Shown here piece by piece: positions 27,239 through 36,781 of a DNA stretch of 64,000 bases (within the stretch, counting starts at the first letter, position 1; each line of letters begins with the position of its first letter). The translations under genes were made by a program, and so were the position numbers. The DNA is taken from the NCBI RefSeq assembly GCF_003977615.1, contig NZ_RYZR01000005.1, positions 372,001-436,000 of the forward strand, written 5' to 3'. Under the pieces are notes generated by a model. That model was not told the origin of the DNA. It did no database searches and saw nothing but the letters and a program-made list of their open reading frames with translations. This DNA is from Dyella dinghuensis (GTDB lineage Bacteria > Pseudomonadota > Gammaproteobacteria > Xanthomonadales > Rhodanobacteraceae).

Positions 27239-27423
27239 GAACATTCGAAAGCGACGTATAGGACACCCGTCCAGGCCTCGAGGAGGCATGGACACCCGGA
27301 GTTCAGTATATCTGATTTTACTTTTTACTAACACCCGGGACCGCATAAAATTTCTGTGGGCCACTATGCCAAAAAAGCCTTTCGAACAAGGACTTGCTGG
27401 CACGCCGGATGCTTGTCACAGTA

Positions 27424-27438
27424 GCCTCCCGGGGAGGC
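27424..27438. promoter_or_regulatory. Palindrome in the divergent region before the GAF-GGDEF-EAL gene
   Basis: GCCTCCC (27424-27430) and GGGAGGC (27432-27438) are perfectly complementary around one base. It lies in the 288-bp divergent region 27239-27526, about 90 bp before the GGDEF-EAL gene. Operator function is inferred; the rest of the region shows AT-rich stretches but no clear promoter. Confidence 0.35.
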
Positions 27439-27526
27439 CGTGAAGAAGCTGTGAGTCCAAACGACATGACGGCGCCATCACGATATATAGTCAGCCAAAA
27501 CACTGGGCAGGGGTCCAACTAATTCC

Positions 27527-30418
27527 ATGAATTCAGCGCCTGGCCGCAGTTTTCCGTCGCCAGCCTCCGGGGTTATTCCGGCGGAGCTGCGTGAGACCAT
27601 GGAAAAGCTGTTTCGTGCGGTCGACTCGGTTAGCGTCCTGGAAACCTGCGAAGCCGCCCTCGTTCATCTGGGCCTGACCGGCACGCTCCATTGGGTGTCC
27701 TCCGAAGCGGAAGATCCCGCTGCGCCGCCGGGCCGGATGAGCCTGGCGAAGGACCCGCAAAGTCTGCAGACCCTCGTTCTGGATGGCGATCCGGCCCAGC
27801 TGAACGATGTGGCCACGGCCGAACTGGCCTGGCTCGGGCGCCTGGCCAGCACTCGCCTGCGCCAGCTCAGTGAAACCGGCCGTCTCTATGAAGCCATTTC
27901 GCGCCTCGCCATGGCCGAGCGTCTGCAACGCGCGCTCTACGCCATTGCCGATCTGGCCGGCACCGCTCACAACATGAGCGAGATGATGCAATCGCTGCAT
28001 TCCATCGTCGGCATGCTGATGTACGCGGAGAACTTCTACATCTTCCTGTACGACCCGGGCACGGATAGCGTGCGCTTTCCGTATTACGTCGACACTGCCG
28101 ATCAGAAGCCGCCGTCACCCGACGAAACCTATCCGCTGCAGGACATGCGACACAGCCTGTCGTGGAATCTGCTGCAGACGGGTCAGCCGATCATGGGTTC
28201 GGTGGAAGAGCTGGCGCGGCAACTGGAAGGACGCTTCCAACTCGTAGGACCGGCGTGCGAGCACTGGCTGGGCGTACCGCTGCTGCGTGGCAGCCAGGTC
28301 GTCGGTGGTATCGCCGTGCAGAGTTATCGCGCAGATACGCACTACACGCGGCACGATCGCGACCTGCTCAACTATGTGGCGCAGCACATGCAAACCGCGC
28401 TGGAGCGCCGCGAAGCACACGCCGAACTGGAGCGTCGCGTCGCCGATCGTACCGCCGCGTTGCGTGCGACCAACCGCGTACTTCGCCAACAGGTTTTGCA
28501 ACGCCAACGTGGCGAGCGCCTGCAGTCTGCATTGTTTCGCATCGCTGAACTGGCAAGTGCACCGGAAAGTCAGCAAAACTTCTATGCAGCGGTTCACCGC
28601 GTCGTCGGCGGATTGCTCTACGCGCGCAACTTCTACATTGCGCTGCTCGATGAAAGTTCGCAGACCATCAGCTTTCCGTATTCGATCGACGAAAAAGAGA
28701 CAACACGTCAACCGCGCCCCATCGGCAATGGCGCGACGGAATACGTACTCAAACACGGCAAACCGCTGCTGGCAGACCGCCAGACGTTCGATCGGCTCGC
28801 TGAGGTCGGCGAATGCGTGCAGTCAGGCACGCCATCCGTCTGCTGGCTCGGTGTGCCGCTGGTGTGGGACGACCGCGTGATGGGCGTCCTCGCTGTGCAA
28901 AGTTATTCGCCCAAGCACATCTACGACACCCGCGATCAGGAACTGCTCACCTTCGTGAGCTACCACATCGCCAACGCGTTGCAACGCAAGCAAACCGCCG
29001 AATCGCTGAAACAGGCGTATGTGAATCTGGAGCGCCGCGTCACCGAACGTACGCGCGCCCTCGCACTCGCCAACCGCGATTTGCGTGAGCAGATCGCCGA
29101 ACGCGAGCGCGTCGAACGACGGTTGATGTACGAAACCCTGCATGATTCCCTGACTGGCCTGCCCAACCGCACATTGCTGCTGCAGCGACTCGGTCAGGCA
29201 CTGCAGGGCTATCACGCCGATGCGGCCAAGCTGTTTGCGGTGCTGTTTATCGACCTGGATCGCTTCAAGGTCATCAACGATTCCGTGGGTCATCTGATCG
29301 GCGACGATTTGCTGTTCCAGGCCGGCAGCCGCATTCGCGCCTGCCTCAAAACACGCGATTTAGTGGCGCGTCTGGGCGGCGACGAATTCGCGGTATTGCT
29401 GGAAGGTATCAGCGATGCCGGCAAAGCGACGGTGGTGGCCGAACGCATCATCGCGGAATTGCACGTGCCGTTCCGTCTCGGCATCAAGGAAATCTTTACC
29501 TCAGCGTCCATCGGCATCGCGTTGCCCGCACAGCATTACCAGCAACCGGAAGAGTTGCTGCGCGATGCGGACGCGGCCATGTATCGCGCCAAGGACGAAG
29601 GGCGCCATCGCGCCGCCATGTTCGACGATCGTCTTCGCCGCGAAGTGCTTTCGCTGCTTGAGATGGAAGGCGACTTGCGCCGCGCATTGACGCGCAACGA
29701 GTTCGTGCCGTTCTACCAGCCGATCGTTTCGCTCGAGGACGGTCGCACAGTCGGTTATGAAGCGCTGCTGCGCTGGCGCCACCCCGATCGCGGCCTGCTG
29801 TGTCCCGGCGATTTTCTCGCCGTGGCCGAAGAAAACGGCAGCGCGGAAAGCATCGACTGGCAGATCTTCGAACAGGTTGCATCACAGGCAAGCATGCTGG
29901 CTGGCGCGGACGGTTTCGTCAGCCTCAATGTTTCCGGGCGCCATTTCCGCCTACCCGATCTGGATGATCGCTTGTTGAACCTGTTGCGCGCACATCGCGT
30001 CAACCCGCGTTCGCTGCGTATCGAGGTGACCGAACGCACGCTGCTGGAAAACCCCTCGCAGGTGAAACGCATGCTCGATAACCTGCGCGATCACGGCGTC
30101 GGCATCGCGTTGGACGACTTCGGCACCGGCTATTCGTCGCTAAGTTATCTGCATCAGTATCCGATCGAAACGCTGAAGATCGACCGCACCTTCATCACCG
30201 AACTTGCCAACGCCGGCAGCCCCAGCGTGCCGGTGGTGCGTGCGATTCAGGTGCTGGCCGACTCGCTGCAGATGCAGGTGATTGCCGAAGGCATTGAAGA
30301 AGAAGCGCAGCGCCAGGCGCTGCGCCACATCGGCTGCCGCTTTGGGCAAGGTTTCCTGTTTGCCAGGCCGCAATCGGCGGACTTCTGGTTGGGGACGACG
30401 ATCAGCACGGTGAGCTGA
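27527..30418 (+). CDS. Tandem-GAF GGDEF-EAL c-di-GMP turnover protein
   Basis: A 963-residue soluble sensor. Two GAF domains (about 130-310 and 330-490) are recognisably duplicated: AENFYIFLYDPGTDSVRFPY and ARNFYIALLDESSQTISFPY are cognate segments, each preceded by a similar RLQxALxxIAxLA helix. Then a coiled linker, GGDEF (RLGGDEFAVLLEGI, intact) and EAL (YEALLRWRHP, EVTERTLLE, DDFGTGYSSLSYL, KIDRTFI, AEGIEEE), all key phosphodiesterase residues present. The position of the RxxD inhibitory site reads KTRD, so that site is lost. It may act as cyclase, phosphodiesterase or both. No membrane segment was seen. Confidence 0.92.
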   Translation: MNSAPGRSFPSPASGVIPAELRETMEKLFRAVDSVSVLETCEAALVHLGLTGTLHWVSSEAEDPAAPPGRMSLAKDPQSLQTLVLDGDPAQLNDVATAELAWLGRLASTRLRQLSETGRLYEAISRLAMAERLQRALYAIADLAGTAHNMSEMMQSLHSIVGMLMYAENFYIFLYDPGTDSVRFPYYVDTADQKPPSPDETYPLQDMRHSLSWNLLQTGQPIMGSVEELARQLEGRFQLVGPACEHWLGVPLLRGSQVVGGIAVQSYRADTHYTRHDRDLLNYVAQHMQTALERREAHAELERRVADRTAALRATNRVLRQQVLQRQRGERLQSALFRIAELASAPESQQNFYAAVHRVVGGLLYARNFYIALLDESSQTISFPYSIDEKETTRQPRPIGNGATEYVLKHGKPLLADRQTFDRLAEVGECVQSGTPSVCWLGVPLVWDDRVMGVLAVQSYSPKHIYDTRDQELLTFVSYHIANALQRKQTAESLKQAYVNLERRVTERTRALALANRDLREQIAERERVERRLMYETLHDSLTGLPNRTLLLQRLGQALQGYHADAAKLFAVLFIDLDRFKVINDSVGHLIGDDLLFQAGSRIRACLKTRDLVARLGGDEFAVLLEGISDAGKATVVAERIIAELHVPFRLGIKEIFTSASIGIALPAQHYQQPEELLRDADAAMYRAKDEGRHRAAMFDDRLRREVLSLLEMEGDLRRALTRNEFVPFYQPIVSLEDGRTVGYEALLRWRHPDRGLLCPGDFLAVAEENGSAESIDWQIFEQVASQASMLAGADGFVSLNVSGRHFRLPDLDDRLLNLLRAHRVNPRSLRIEVTERTLLENPSQVKRMLDNLRDHGVGIALDDFGTGYSSLSYLHQYPIETLKIDRTFITELANAGSPSVPVVRAIQVLADSLQMQVIAEGIEEEAQRQALRHIGCRFGQGFLFARPQSADFWLGTTISTVS

Positions 30419-30435
30419 CCGTCCGCCTCACGGCG

Positions 30436-31329
30436 TCATTGCACCGTCGATGAGGTCGCAGCGCCGCCACTCAACAGATGCTCCGCGTCGACACGGTCGA
30501 ACGTGTAGCTACGCGCGCAGAATTCGCACGTCACTTCGATCAGGCCCTGCTGCGTTTCCAGCGTGGCTTCGATCTCTTCGCGACCCAGCGAACGCAACAT
30601 CGTTTCGACACGTTCGCGCGAACAGCTGCAGCCGAACGCGAGCGGGCGCGGTTGGAACAGGCGCACGGTTTCCTCGTGATACAGGCGATAAAGCAACTGC
30701 TCCGGTGGCGTTGTCAGCAGCTCGGCCTTGCCCAATGTCGCAGTGAGATGCTCGATGCGCGGCCATGCGTCTTCGTCGTGCACCGCATCGCGTCCGCCCT
30801 CACCCGGCAGCTTCTGCAACATCAGGCCCACCGCGTGTTCCTCGTTCGCGGCGAGAATGATGCGAGCAGGCAACTGCTCGGACTGCTGGAAGTAATTCTC
30901 CAGCGCGCCGGCAAGTTCCGGATGACGCAAATCGACCAGACCCTGGTAACGCTTGCCGCGCTCCGCGTGGCCGATGGTGATGGCCATGATCGCGTCGGGC
31001 AGGCTGCTCAGCGGCAACTCGTCCGGCACGGCGCCGTCCCAGCGAGCCAGGCCACGCAAACGGCCGGTGTCGGAGCATTCGGCGAACAGCAGGCGCAGCG
31101 CGCCGGCGCTCTTCAATTCAATCGACAATGCGCCATCGAGTTTGATGTTGCCGGTGAGCAATGCACTGGCGGCGAGCGACTGACCGAGCAGATCGCGCAA
31201 TGCGGCCGGATAGTCGGCTCGGCCGGCCACCTCGCGCCACGCAGGTCCCAGCCGCACGACGACGCCACGTACACCCGCGCGCTCGAGCATGAACCGATGC
31301 AACACGTCTTCCACAAGTACGGTTTCCAC
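30436..31329 (-). CDS. hslO: Hsp33 redox-regulated chaperone
   Basis: Cytoplasmic holdase chaperone activated by oxidation and heat. The 297 residues match the family. The C-terminal zinc-binding cysteines are CSC then, 31 residues later, CEFC (CxCx31CxxC, within the family range), and the core has GNIKLDGALSIELKSAGALR. It is convergent with the GGDEF-EAL gene, 17 bp apart, and divergent from mtgA. Confidence 0.96.
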   Translation of the reverse strand: METVLVEDVLHRFMLERAGVRGVVVRLGPAWREVAGRADYPAALRDLLGQSLAASALLTGNIKLDGALSIELKSAGALRLLFAECSDTGRLRGLARWDGAVPDELPLSSLPDAIMAITIGHAERGKRYQGLVDLRHPELAGALENYFQQSEQLPARIILAANEEHAVGLMLQKLPGEGGRDAVHDEDAWPRIEHLTATLGKAELLTTPPEQLLYRLYHEETVRLFQPRPLAFGCSCSRERVETMLRSLGREEIEATLETQQGLIEVTCEFCARSYTFDRVDAEHLLSGGAATSSTVQ

Positions 31330-31439
31330 TTCTCAACCTCACAAAGCCAGACAACCAAAGATGGGGGCTCGCTTGGATCTGACAATAGCCTACCCCTGTC
31401 GCCGCTTATACTGCGCCAGCCTTTGTCCACGGGTTGACC

Positions 31440-32186
31440 ATGCCACAGCTGCCCTTGCTCCGCCGTCTACTGCGCTACGCCGGCATTCTGGTGCTGTCCT
31501 GGGTGGCGCTGAGCTGGCTGGTGGTCTTCGTGCTGCGCTTCGTGCCGCCGTGGACCTCCGCCGTGATGATGGAGCGCCGCCTGAGCGCGATGGTTCATGG
31601 CGAGAAGGATTTTCATCTGCAGCACCATTGGGTGCCCTGGTCGCGGATTTCGCCGTGGGTGCCCATTGCGATGGTGGCCGGTGAAGATCAGAAATTCCCG
31701 TTTCATCACGGCTTTGACTTCAACTCCATCCAGAACGCAATTGACGCGGCGGACGATGGCAGACGCCTGCGCGGGGCCAGCACGATCAGCCAGCAGACAG
31801 CGAAAAATCTTTTCCTATGGAACGGCCGAAGCTTCGTTCGCAAAGGGTTGGAGGCGTATTTCACGGTGTTGCTGGAAATCACCTGGCCCAAGCAGCGCAT
31901 TCTTGAGGTGTACATGAACATCGCGCAGTTAGGAGATGGCATCTACGGCGTGGGGGCTGCGAGCGACACGTTCTTCCACACCTCTCCTGCGCAGCTTGGG
32001 CCCGCACAGGCGGCGAGACTGGCCGCCGTGCTACCCAGTCCTGATCGCTTCCGTGCCGACCGTCCAAGCGGCTATGTCATGGAACGAAGCCGTTGGATCG
32101 AGCAGCAGATGGAACAGCTCGGCGGTCCGGCCTACCTGCAAAGCAAACAACCGCCGCGTGACACAGGCAACGGCCGGCGGCGTTGA
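31440..32186 (+). CDS. mtgA: Monofunctional biosynthetic peptidoglycan transglycosylase
   Basis: Family GT51 enzyme that polymerises lipid II into glycan strands at the periplasmic face. The 248-residue protein has one N-terminal membrane helix (about 14-33) and the GT51 motifs EDQKFPFHHGFD (catalytic Glu), RGASTISQQTAKNLFLW, and EITWPKQRILEVYMNIAQLG. No transpeptidase domain follows, so it is the monofunctional type. The ATG at 31440 is preferred over a TTG two codons before. Confidence 0.96.
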   Translation: MPQLPLLRRLLRYAGILVLSWVALSWLVVFVLRFVPPWTSAVMMERRLSAMVHGEKDFHLQHHWVPWSRISPWVPIAMVAGEDQKFPFHHGFDFNSIQNAIDAADDGRRLRGASTISQQTAKNLFLWNGRSFVRKGLEAYFTVLLEITWPKQRILEVYMNIAQLGDGIYGVGAASDTFFHTSPAQLGPAQAARLAAVLPSPDRFRADRPSGYVMERSRWIEQQMEQLGGPAYLQSKQPPRDTGNGRRR

Positions 32187-32249
32187 TGGGCCACTACTTC
32201 TGCCAGCTCTCACGCTAGCATTGCTTACACCACGCATCGGATCTGCAGC

Positions 32250-33182
32250 ATGCCGAAACTCACCGTTGTCGTTCCCGCCTTTAACGAAGCGGAAGTGCTA
32301 CCGATCTTCCACGAACGTCTGTGGAAAGTGCTGGACGGACTTTCGCTGCAGTGCGACATGCTGTACGTGGATGACGGCAGCCGGGATAGCACCTGGGACA
32401 TCATGCAATCGCTGGCCGCTGCAGATCCGCGCGTCGGCGCGCTGAAACTCTCGCGCAATTTCGGCAAGGAAATCGCGCTTACCGCGGGGCTGGATCATGT
32501 CGATGCCGATGCCGCGATCGTCATCGACGCCGATTTGCAGGACCCGCCCGAACTCATTCCCGAACTTGTCGCGCAATGGCAGGCGGGCCATGACGTGGTG
32601 TATGCGACACGCAGCGCACGTGCCGGCGAGACGGGTTTCAAGCGGTTCACCGCCGCCGCGTTTTATCGGACGATGGAGATGATGTCTGATGTCGCGGTAC
32701 CACGCGACACCGGCGATTTTCGCCTGCTTTCGCGGCGCGCGCTGAACGCGCTTGCGCAGTTGCGCGAACGCCAGCGCTTCATGAAAGGTTTGTTTACCTG
32801 GATTGGCTACAAGCAGATTGCAGTCCGGTATATGCGCGATCCGCGCAAGGCGGGCAAAACGAAATGGAACTATTGGCGCCTGGCGCAATTCGCCATGGAA
32901 GGCATCACGTCCTTTTCCATCGCGCCGTTGAGACTCGCCACGTGGACGGGCCTGGCCGCCTCCGTCTTTGCGTTCCTTCTCGGCATCAAGGTGCTTGCCA
33001 AAGCACTTATGCATGGCGACCCGGTGCCTGGCTACCCGAGTCTGATGGTCGCTGTGCTGTTTCTTGGCGGCATTCAGCTGCTTGCCCTAGGTGTAATCGG
33101 CGAATACCTCGGCCGCAACTACAACGAAAGCAAGCAACGCCCGCTGTATTTCATCGAAGAAGAGCGTTTGCCACGCGCGTAA
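32250..33182 (+). CDS. GtrB/DPM-like family 2 glycosyltransferase
   Basis: Transfers a sugar, typically glucose or mannose, from a nucleotide donor to polyprenyl phosphate on the cytoplasmic face. The 310 residues carry VVVPAFNEAEVLPIF, DDGSRDST, and DADLQDPPE (DxD), then two C-terminal membrane helices (about 228-250 and 262-288) typical of GtrB and ArnC-like enzymes. No flippase (GtrA) gene is adjacent. It could supply a lipid-linked sugar to the ALG10-like or 59.6-61.2 kb membrane proteins; that is inference. Confidence 0.88.
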   Translation: MPKLTVVVPAFNEAEVLPIFHERLWKVLDGLSLQCDMLYVDDGSRDSTWDIMQSLAAADPRVGALKLSRNFGKEIALTAGLDHVDADAAIVIDADLQDPPELIPELVAQWQAGHDVVYATRSARAGETGFKRFTAAAFYRTMEMMSDVAVPRDTGDFRLLSRRALNALAQLRERQRFMKGLFTWIGYKQIAVRYMRDPRKAGKTKWNYWRLAQFAMEGITSFSIAPLRLATWTGLAASVFAFLLGIKVLAKALMHGDPVPGYPSLMVAVLFLGGIQLLALGVIGEYLGRNYNESKQRPLYFIEEERLPRA

Positions 33183-33263
33183 GCGTCGTTTCACACGAAT
33201 GCTACATCCGGGCGCTACACTGTGGGACACGCGGCCATGCTGCGGCCGCCGGGGAGGTTTGGC

Positions 33264-33692
33264 ATGCGTCAGGTCAAGCATCTGCTTGCCACGAAAGGCA
33301 CCGATATCTTCGCCGTCGCGCCCGAAGCGCCCGTGCTGGAAGCCGTCAAACACATGGCCGAGCGACATGTTGGTGCGTTGCTGGTGATGCGTGGCGAGCA
33401 ACTGGTCGGCATCGTTTCCGAACGCGACTACGCGCGCAAGGTCATCCTGCAGGGACGATCGTCCGCGCAAACGGCCGTGTCGGAGATCATGAGCAGTCCG
33501 GCGCTCACCGTCACTCCCGAAACGGATGTGTTCGATTGCATGCGTCTATGCACAGACAGCCGCATCCGCCATTTGCCGGTGGTTCACGGCAATCGCGTTC
33601 TGGGCGTCATCTCGATCGGCGATCTGGTCAAGGAAGTGATCAACGCGCAGGCTGAAGAAATCGATCAGCTGCAGCGTTACATCACTAGTTGA
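33264..33692 (+). CDS. CBS-domain pair protein
   Basis: A 142-residue protein of two CBS domains (about 8-65 and 75-130) and nothing else. The repeats are visible as VGALLVMRGEQLVGIVSERDY and RHLPVVHGNRVLGVISIGDL. Such small proteins bind adenine nucleotides and adjust partner enzymes. The ATG at 33264 has ggagg eight bases upstream. Its stop abuts the convergent transporter gene. Confidence 0.88.
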   Translation: MRQVKHLLATKGTDIFAVAPEAPVLEAVKHMAERHVGALLVMRGEQLVGIVSERDYARKVILQGRSSAQTAVSEIMSSPALTVTPETDVFDCMRLCTDSRIRHLPVVHGNRVLGVISIGDLVKEVINAQAEEIDQLQRYITS

Positions 33693-35000
33693 TCACACCT
33701 GCTCGGCGGCAGGCTTCGTCGTCGTTGCGCTCGCGCTGCCCTCCGGCATGAGATCGGGGGAATATGCTGCCTTGCGCGCAACCCAGATTCCCAGGCTCGC
33801 AATACCGGCGCCGATCAGCGCGACGCTGCCGAGTGCAGCGCCCAGTTTGTCCAGCCCGCTTACACCGCTGGTGACAATCAGATCACCGAAGCGCCATACC
33901 GCGGTCTCGACGAAGTTCTTGCCCTTGTAGCGCGTCTCGCGAGGCACGCGCGTGTAGAGGGCATCGACCGCCGGCTTGGTCATACCGTAAGCGAACGCGC
34001 GCGTCGTCACGATCATGACGGCCAATAACGGCACGGCATAGCCGAGCAGCGATACTTCAGCATGACCGCCAATCGTGATCATAAGCAGCAACGCCACGTT
34101 GATGATCATCGGCAACATCAGCGCCCAGGCGGCACCGCGACGTACGAGCAGCCAACGTGTCAGTGTCAGCTGGAACAGTGCACCCAGCAGATTGGTGGCC
34201 AGATCGATGTGCCCGTAAAACGCCGTCCTCGCCACTGCATTCGTGAAATGCGACTTGGCGAAATCCGCAACCAATGCATAAGCAAGCGTGCCTACACCGT
34301 CGCCGAGCAGCATCAACACAGCCATATAGCGCAGGAACGGCCGCGACCAAAGTTCGCGCATTCCCGCCCATAGCGAACCACCAATGGGTTGTTCGGTGGC
34401 GCCGTCAGACGAGCATTTACTGGAAATACGCAATAAAAGCATCAACGACACGCCGAGCATCACCGCCGACACCAGCAGCAATGGTGCGACGCCGAGCAAA
34501 CCGACCAGCATGGACGTCACAAACGGTCCAAAAATCGCGCCTGCCATGCCGCCTAACGCAATCAGCGGAAACACCTCGCGTGCGCGTTGGCTGCTGAATA
34601 CATCGGCCATGAAGCTCCAGAACAGCGACACCACAAACAGGTTGAACACACTGACCCACATGAAGAAGATCACGCCAAGCGTGCGCGTACCAATGCGGTC
34701 CTGCGCCAAAAAGGCAGGAATAAACAGCAACAGGTCCACGATGAAGAAGCTGTAACTCCACACGAGCAATCGACGACGTGGAAAGCGTGCCACCAGCGCG
34801 CCGAATACCGGCGTGAGAATAAGCATCGCGATTAATGTTCCCGCGTAGAAAAGCGGCAGCTGCGAAGAGCCCACCGCACCACTCAACTGGTCACGCACGG
34901 GGCGCATGATGTAATAGGACGTCAGCACGAAAAAGAATGCGAATGCAGACACCATGGGCGTCGCATCTTTGCGTGCGATAACTGTCTGCGGGGAGTTCAC
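33693..35000 (-). CDS. Npt1/Npt2 (ATP/ADP translocase)-like MFS transporter
   Basis: A polytopic membrane protein of 435 residues with about 12 helices. The opening ARKDATPMVSAFAFFFVLTS and YYIMRPVRDQLSG match the NTP/NDP exchange transporter-like family, which includes the energy-parasite translocases of Rickettsia and Chlamydia but also unstudied proteins of free-living bacteria. The substrate here is open. The start is GTG 35000 with ggaag upstream; the longer reading frame is a shadow of the divergent GMC gene, only 36 bp away. The two genes thus share a very short promoter region. Confidence 0.75.
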   Translation of the reverse strand: MNSPQTVIARKDATPMVSAFAFFFVLTSYYIMRPVRDQLSGAVGSSQLPLFYAGTLIAMLILTPVFGALVARFPRRRLLVWSYSFFIVDLLLFIPAFLAQDRIGTRTLGVIFFMWVSVFNLFVVSLFWSFMADVFSSQRAREVFPLIALGGMAGAIFGPFVTSMLVGLLGVAPLLLVSAVMLGVSLMLLLRISSKCSSDGATEQPIGGSLWAGMRELWSRPFLRYMAVLMLLGDGVGTLAYALVADFAKSHFTNAVARTAFYGHIDLATNLLGALFQLTLTRWLLVRRGAAWALMLPMIINVALLLMITIGGHAEVSLLGYAVPLLAVMIVTTRAFAYGMTKPAVDALYTRVPRETRYKGKNFVETAVWRFGDLIVTSGVSGLDKLGAALGSVALIGAGIASLGIWVARKAAYSPDLMPEGSASATTTKPAAEQV

Positions 35001-35036
35001 TGGTGGTCTTCCAGCGTGAGGCCGCGCAAGACTAGC

Positions 35037-36644
35037 ATGGCAAAGGAATCCGAACCTGGAGTGCATGTGGACTACGACTACGTGATCGTCGGCGCGGGTT
35101 CGGCAGGCTGCGTGTTGGCCAATCGGCTTAGCGCCCATCCAGGCAAGCGCGTGCTGTTGCTGGAAGCCGGTGGTTACGACTGGCATCCGTTGATTCACAT
35201 GCCCGCCGGTATCGCACATCTGCCCAAGCAACGGCGCCTCAACTGGAACTACGACACGGAACCAGAGCCTGAGCTGCGTGGCCGCCGGCTGTGGTGGCCG
35301 CGCGGCAAGACATTGGGTGGCTCCAGTTCCATCAACGCGATGTGCTACATCCGCGGCGTGCCGGCCGACTATGACAGCTGGGCCGATGCAACCGGCGATG
35401 CCCGGTGGTCATGGCAACAAGTACTGCCGTGGTTTTTGCATAGCGAGGACAACACGCGCGGCGCAAGCACGTGGCACGCAACAGGCGGCCCGCTGAGCGT
35501 CTCGGACCTGCGATACCACAATCCCCTCTCGGCAGCGCTTGTCGACGCTGCCGCGAGCGCAGGATTCGTTCGCAACGATGATTTCAACGGTGCCGATCAG
35601 ACAGGCTTCGGTTTCTATCAGGTCACACAGCGCAACGGCGCGCGTTGCTCGGCGTCGGTGGCGTTCCTGCGGCCGGCACGCACGCGACGGAACCTCCACG
35701 TGCGCACCCATGCGCTCGTGGAACGCGTACTGATCGAGCACGGGCGCGCCGTGGGTGTGCAACTGCGGCGCGGCTTCAGACACGAACGCATTCACGCCGG
35801 TGAAGTGATTCTCGCCGCGGGCGCGATCAATTCACCGCATCTGCTCATGCTCTCGGGTATCGGGCCGGCCGATCATTTGCGCGAACACGCGATCGAGCCG
35901 GCGATCGATCTGCCCGGTGTCGGTGCAAATCTGCAGGATCATCTGGACATCTGCACCTTGGTCGGCAGCACGCAGAACATCACCTACGATCGCATCAACG
36001 AACTCGCGGCCGGTTGGCGTTACCTGCGTCGTCACGATGGACCGGCCACGTCCAACGTGGCCGAGTCGGGCGGTTTCGTACGCAGCCGTCTGGCGACGGA
36101 TGCACGCTGCGATCTTCAATTCCACTTTGTGCCCGCACTGCTCGACGATCATGGCCGCCATCGCTTGCCTGGCATCGGGTACACGCTGCATGCGTGCTAT
36201 CTGCATCCTCGCAGTCGAGGCCGGTTGCATCTGCGTTCGGCCAATCCTGCCGAGCCCATCGCGATCCACGCCGGTTATCTGAGCGATCCGGAGGGGCACG
36301 ATCTCGCGCGCATGATCGAAGGCGCAAAGATCTCGCGGGAGATCTTCGCGCAACCGGCTTTCGATGCGTATCGCGGCAATAGCGTCTTCCCTGAAAAGGC
36401 GCCGCAAACGGATCGTGACTGGGAAGATTTTGTGCGCCGCAAGGCGGAGACCATTTATCACCCCGTGGGAACGTGCCGCATGGGTGTAGACGAGCACGCT
36501 GTGGTGGACAGCGAACTGCGCGTGCATGGGGTCACGGGGCTACGCGTGGTGGATGCGTCAGTCATGCCCGCGCTCCCAAGCGGTAACACCAATGCGCCAA
36601 CCATCATGATTGCTGAACGGGCTGCCGACCTAATACGTGGCTAA
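35037..36644 (+). CDS. GMC-family FAD-dependent oxidoreductase
   Basis: Oxidises an alcohol (choline- or aryl-alcohol-dehydrogenase type) with bound FAD. The 535 residues show the Rossmann FAD motif [19 protein letters not shown] near the N-terminus, the GMC signature [20 protein letters not shown], and the C-terminal His active site in HPVGTCRMG followed by [19 protein letters not shown]. No betaine pathway gene is adjacent, so I do not name it betA. The start codon is uncertain within a few codons: ATG 35037 is used here. Confidence 0.9.
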   Translation: MAKESEPGVHVDYDYVIVGAGSAGCVLANRLSAHPGKRVLLLEAGGYDWHPLIHMPAGIAHLPKQRRLNWNYDTEPEPELRGRRLWWPRGKTLGGSSSINAMCYIRGVPADYDSWADATGDARWSWQQVLPWFLHSEDNTRGASTWHATGGPLSVSDLRYHNPLSAALVDAAASAGFVRNDDFNGADQTGFGFYQVTQRNGARCSASVAFLRPARTRRNLHVRTHALVERVLIEHGRAVGVQLRRGFRHERIHAGEVILAAGAINSPHLLMLSGIGPADHLREHAIEPAIDLPGVGANLQDHLDICTLVGSTQNITYDRINELAAGWRYLRRHDGPATSNVAESGGFVRSRLATDARCDLQFHFVPALLDDHGRHRLPGIGYTLHACYLHPRSRGRLHLRSANPAEPIAIHAGYLSDPEGHDLARMIEGAKISREIFAQPAFDAYRGNSVFPEKAPQTDRDWEDFVRRKAETIYHPVGTCRMGVDEHAVVDSELRVHGVTGLRVVDASVMPALPSGNTNAPTIMIAERAADLIRG

Positions 36645-36781
36645 CGGACTGACGCAACAGCGTTTAAGCGCCGCACAGGTGTGTAAACGCTTCGCCCACG
36701 CAAGTCGCACGCCAGTTAACTGGCCGATTTGCCGCCATTGTGGCTTGCTTCGAAGTGCCGCAAAATCCGGCGATCCCCATC

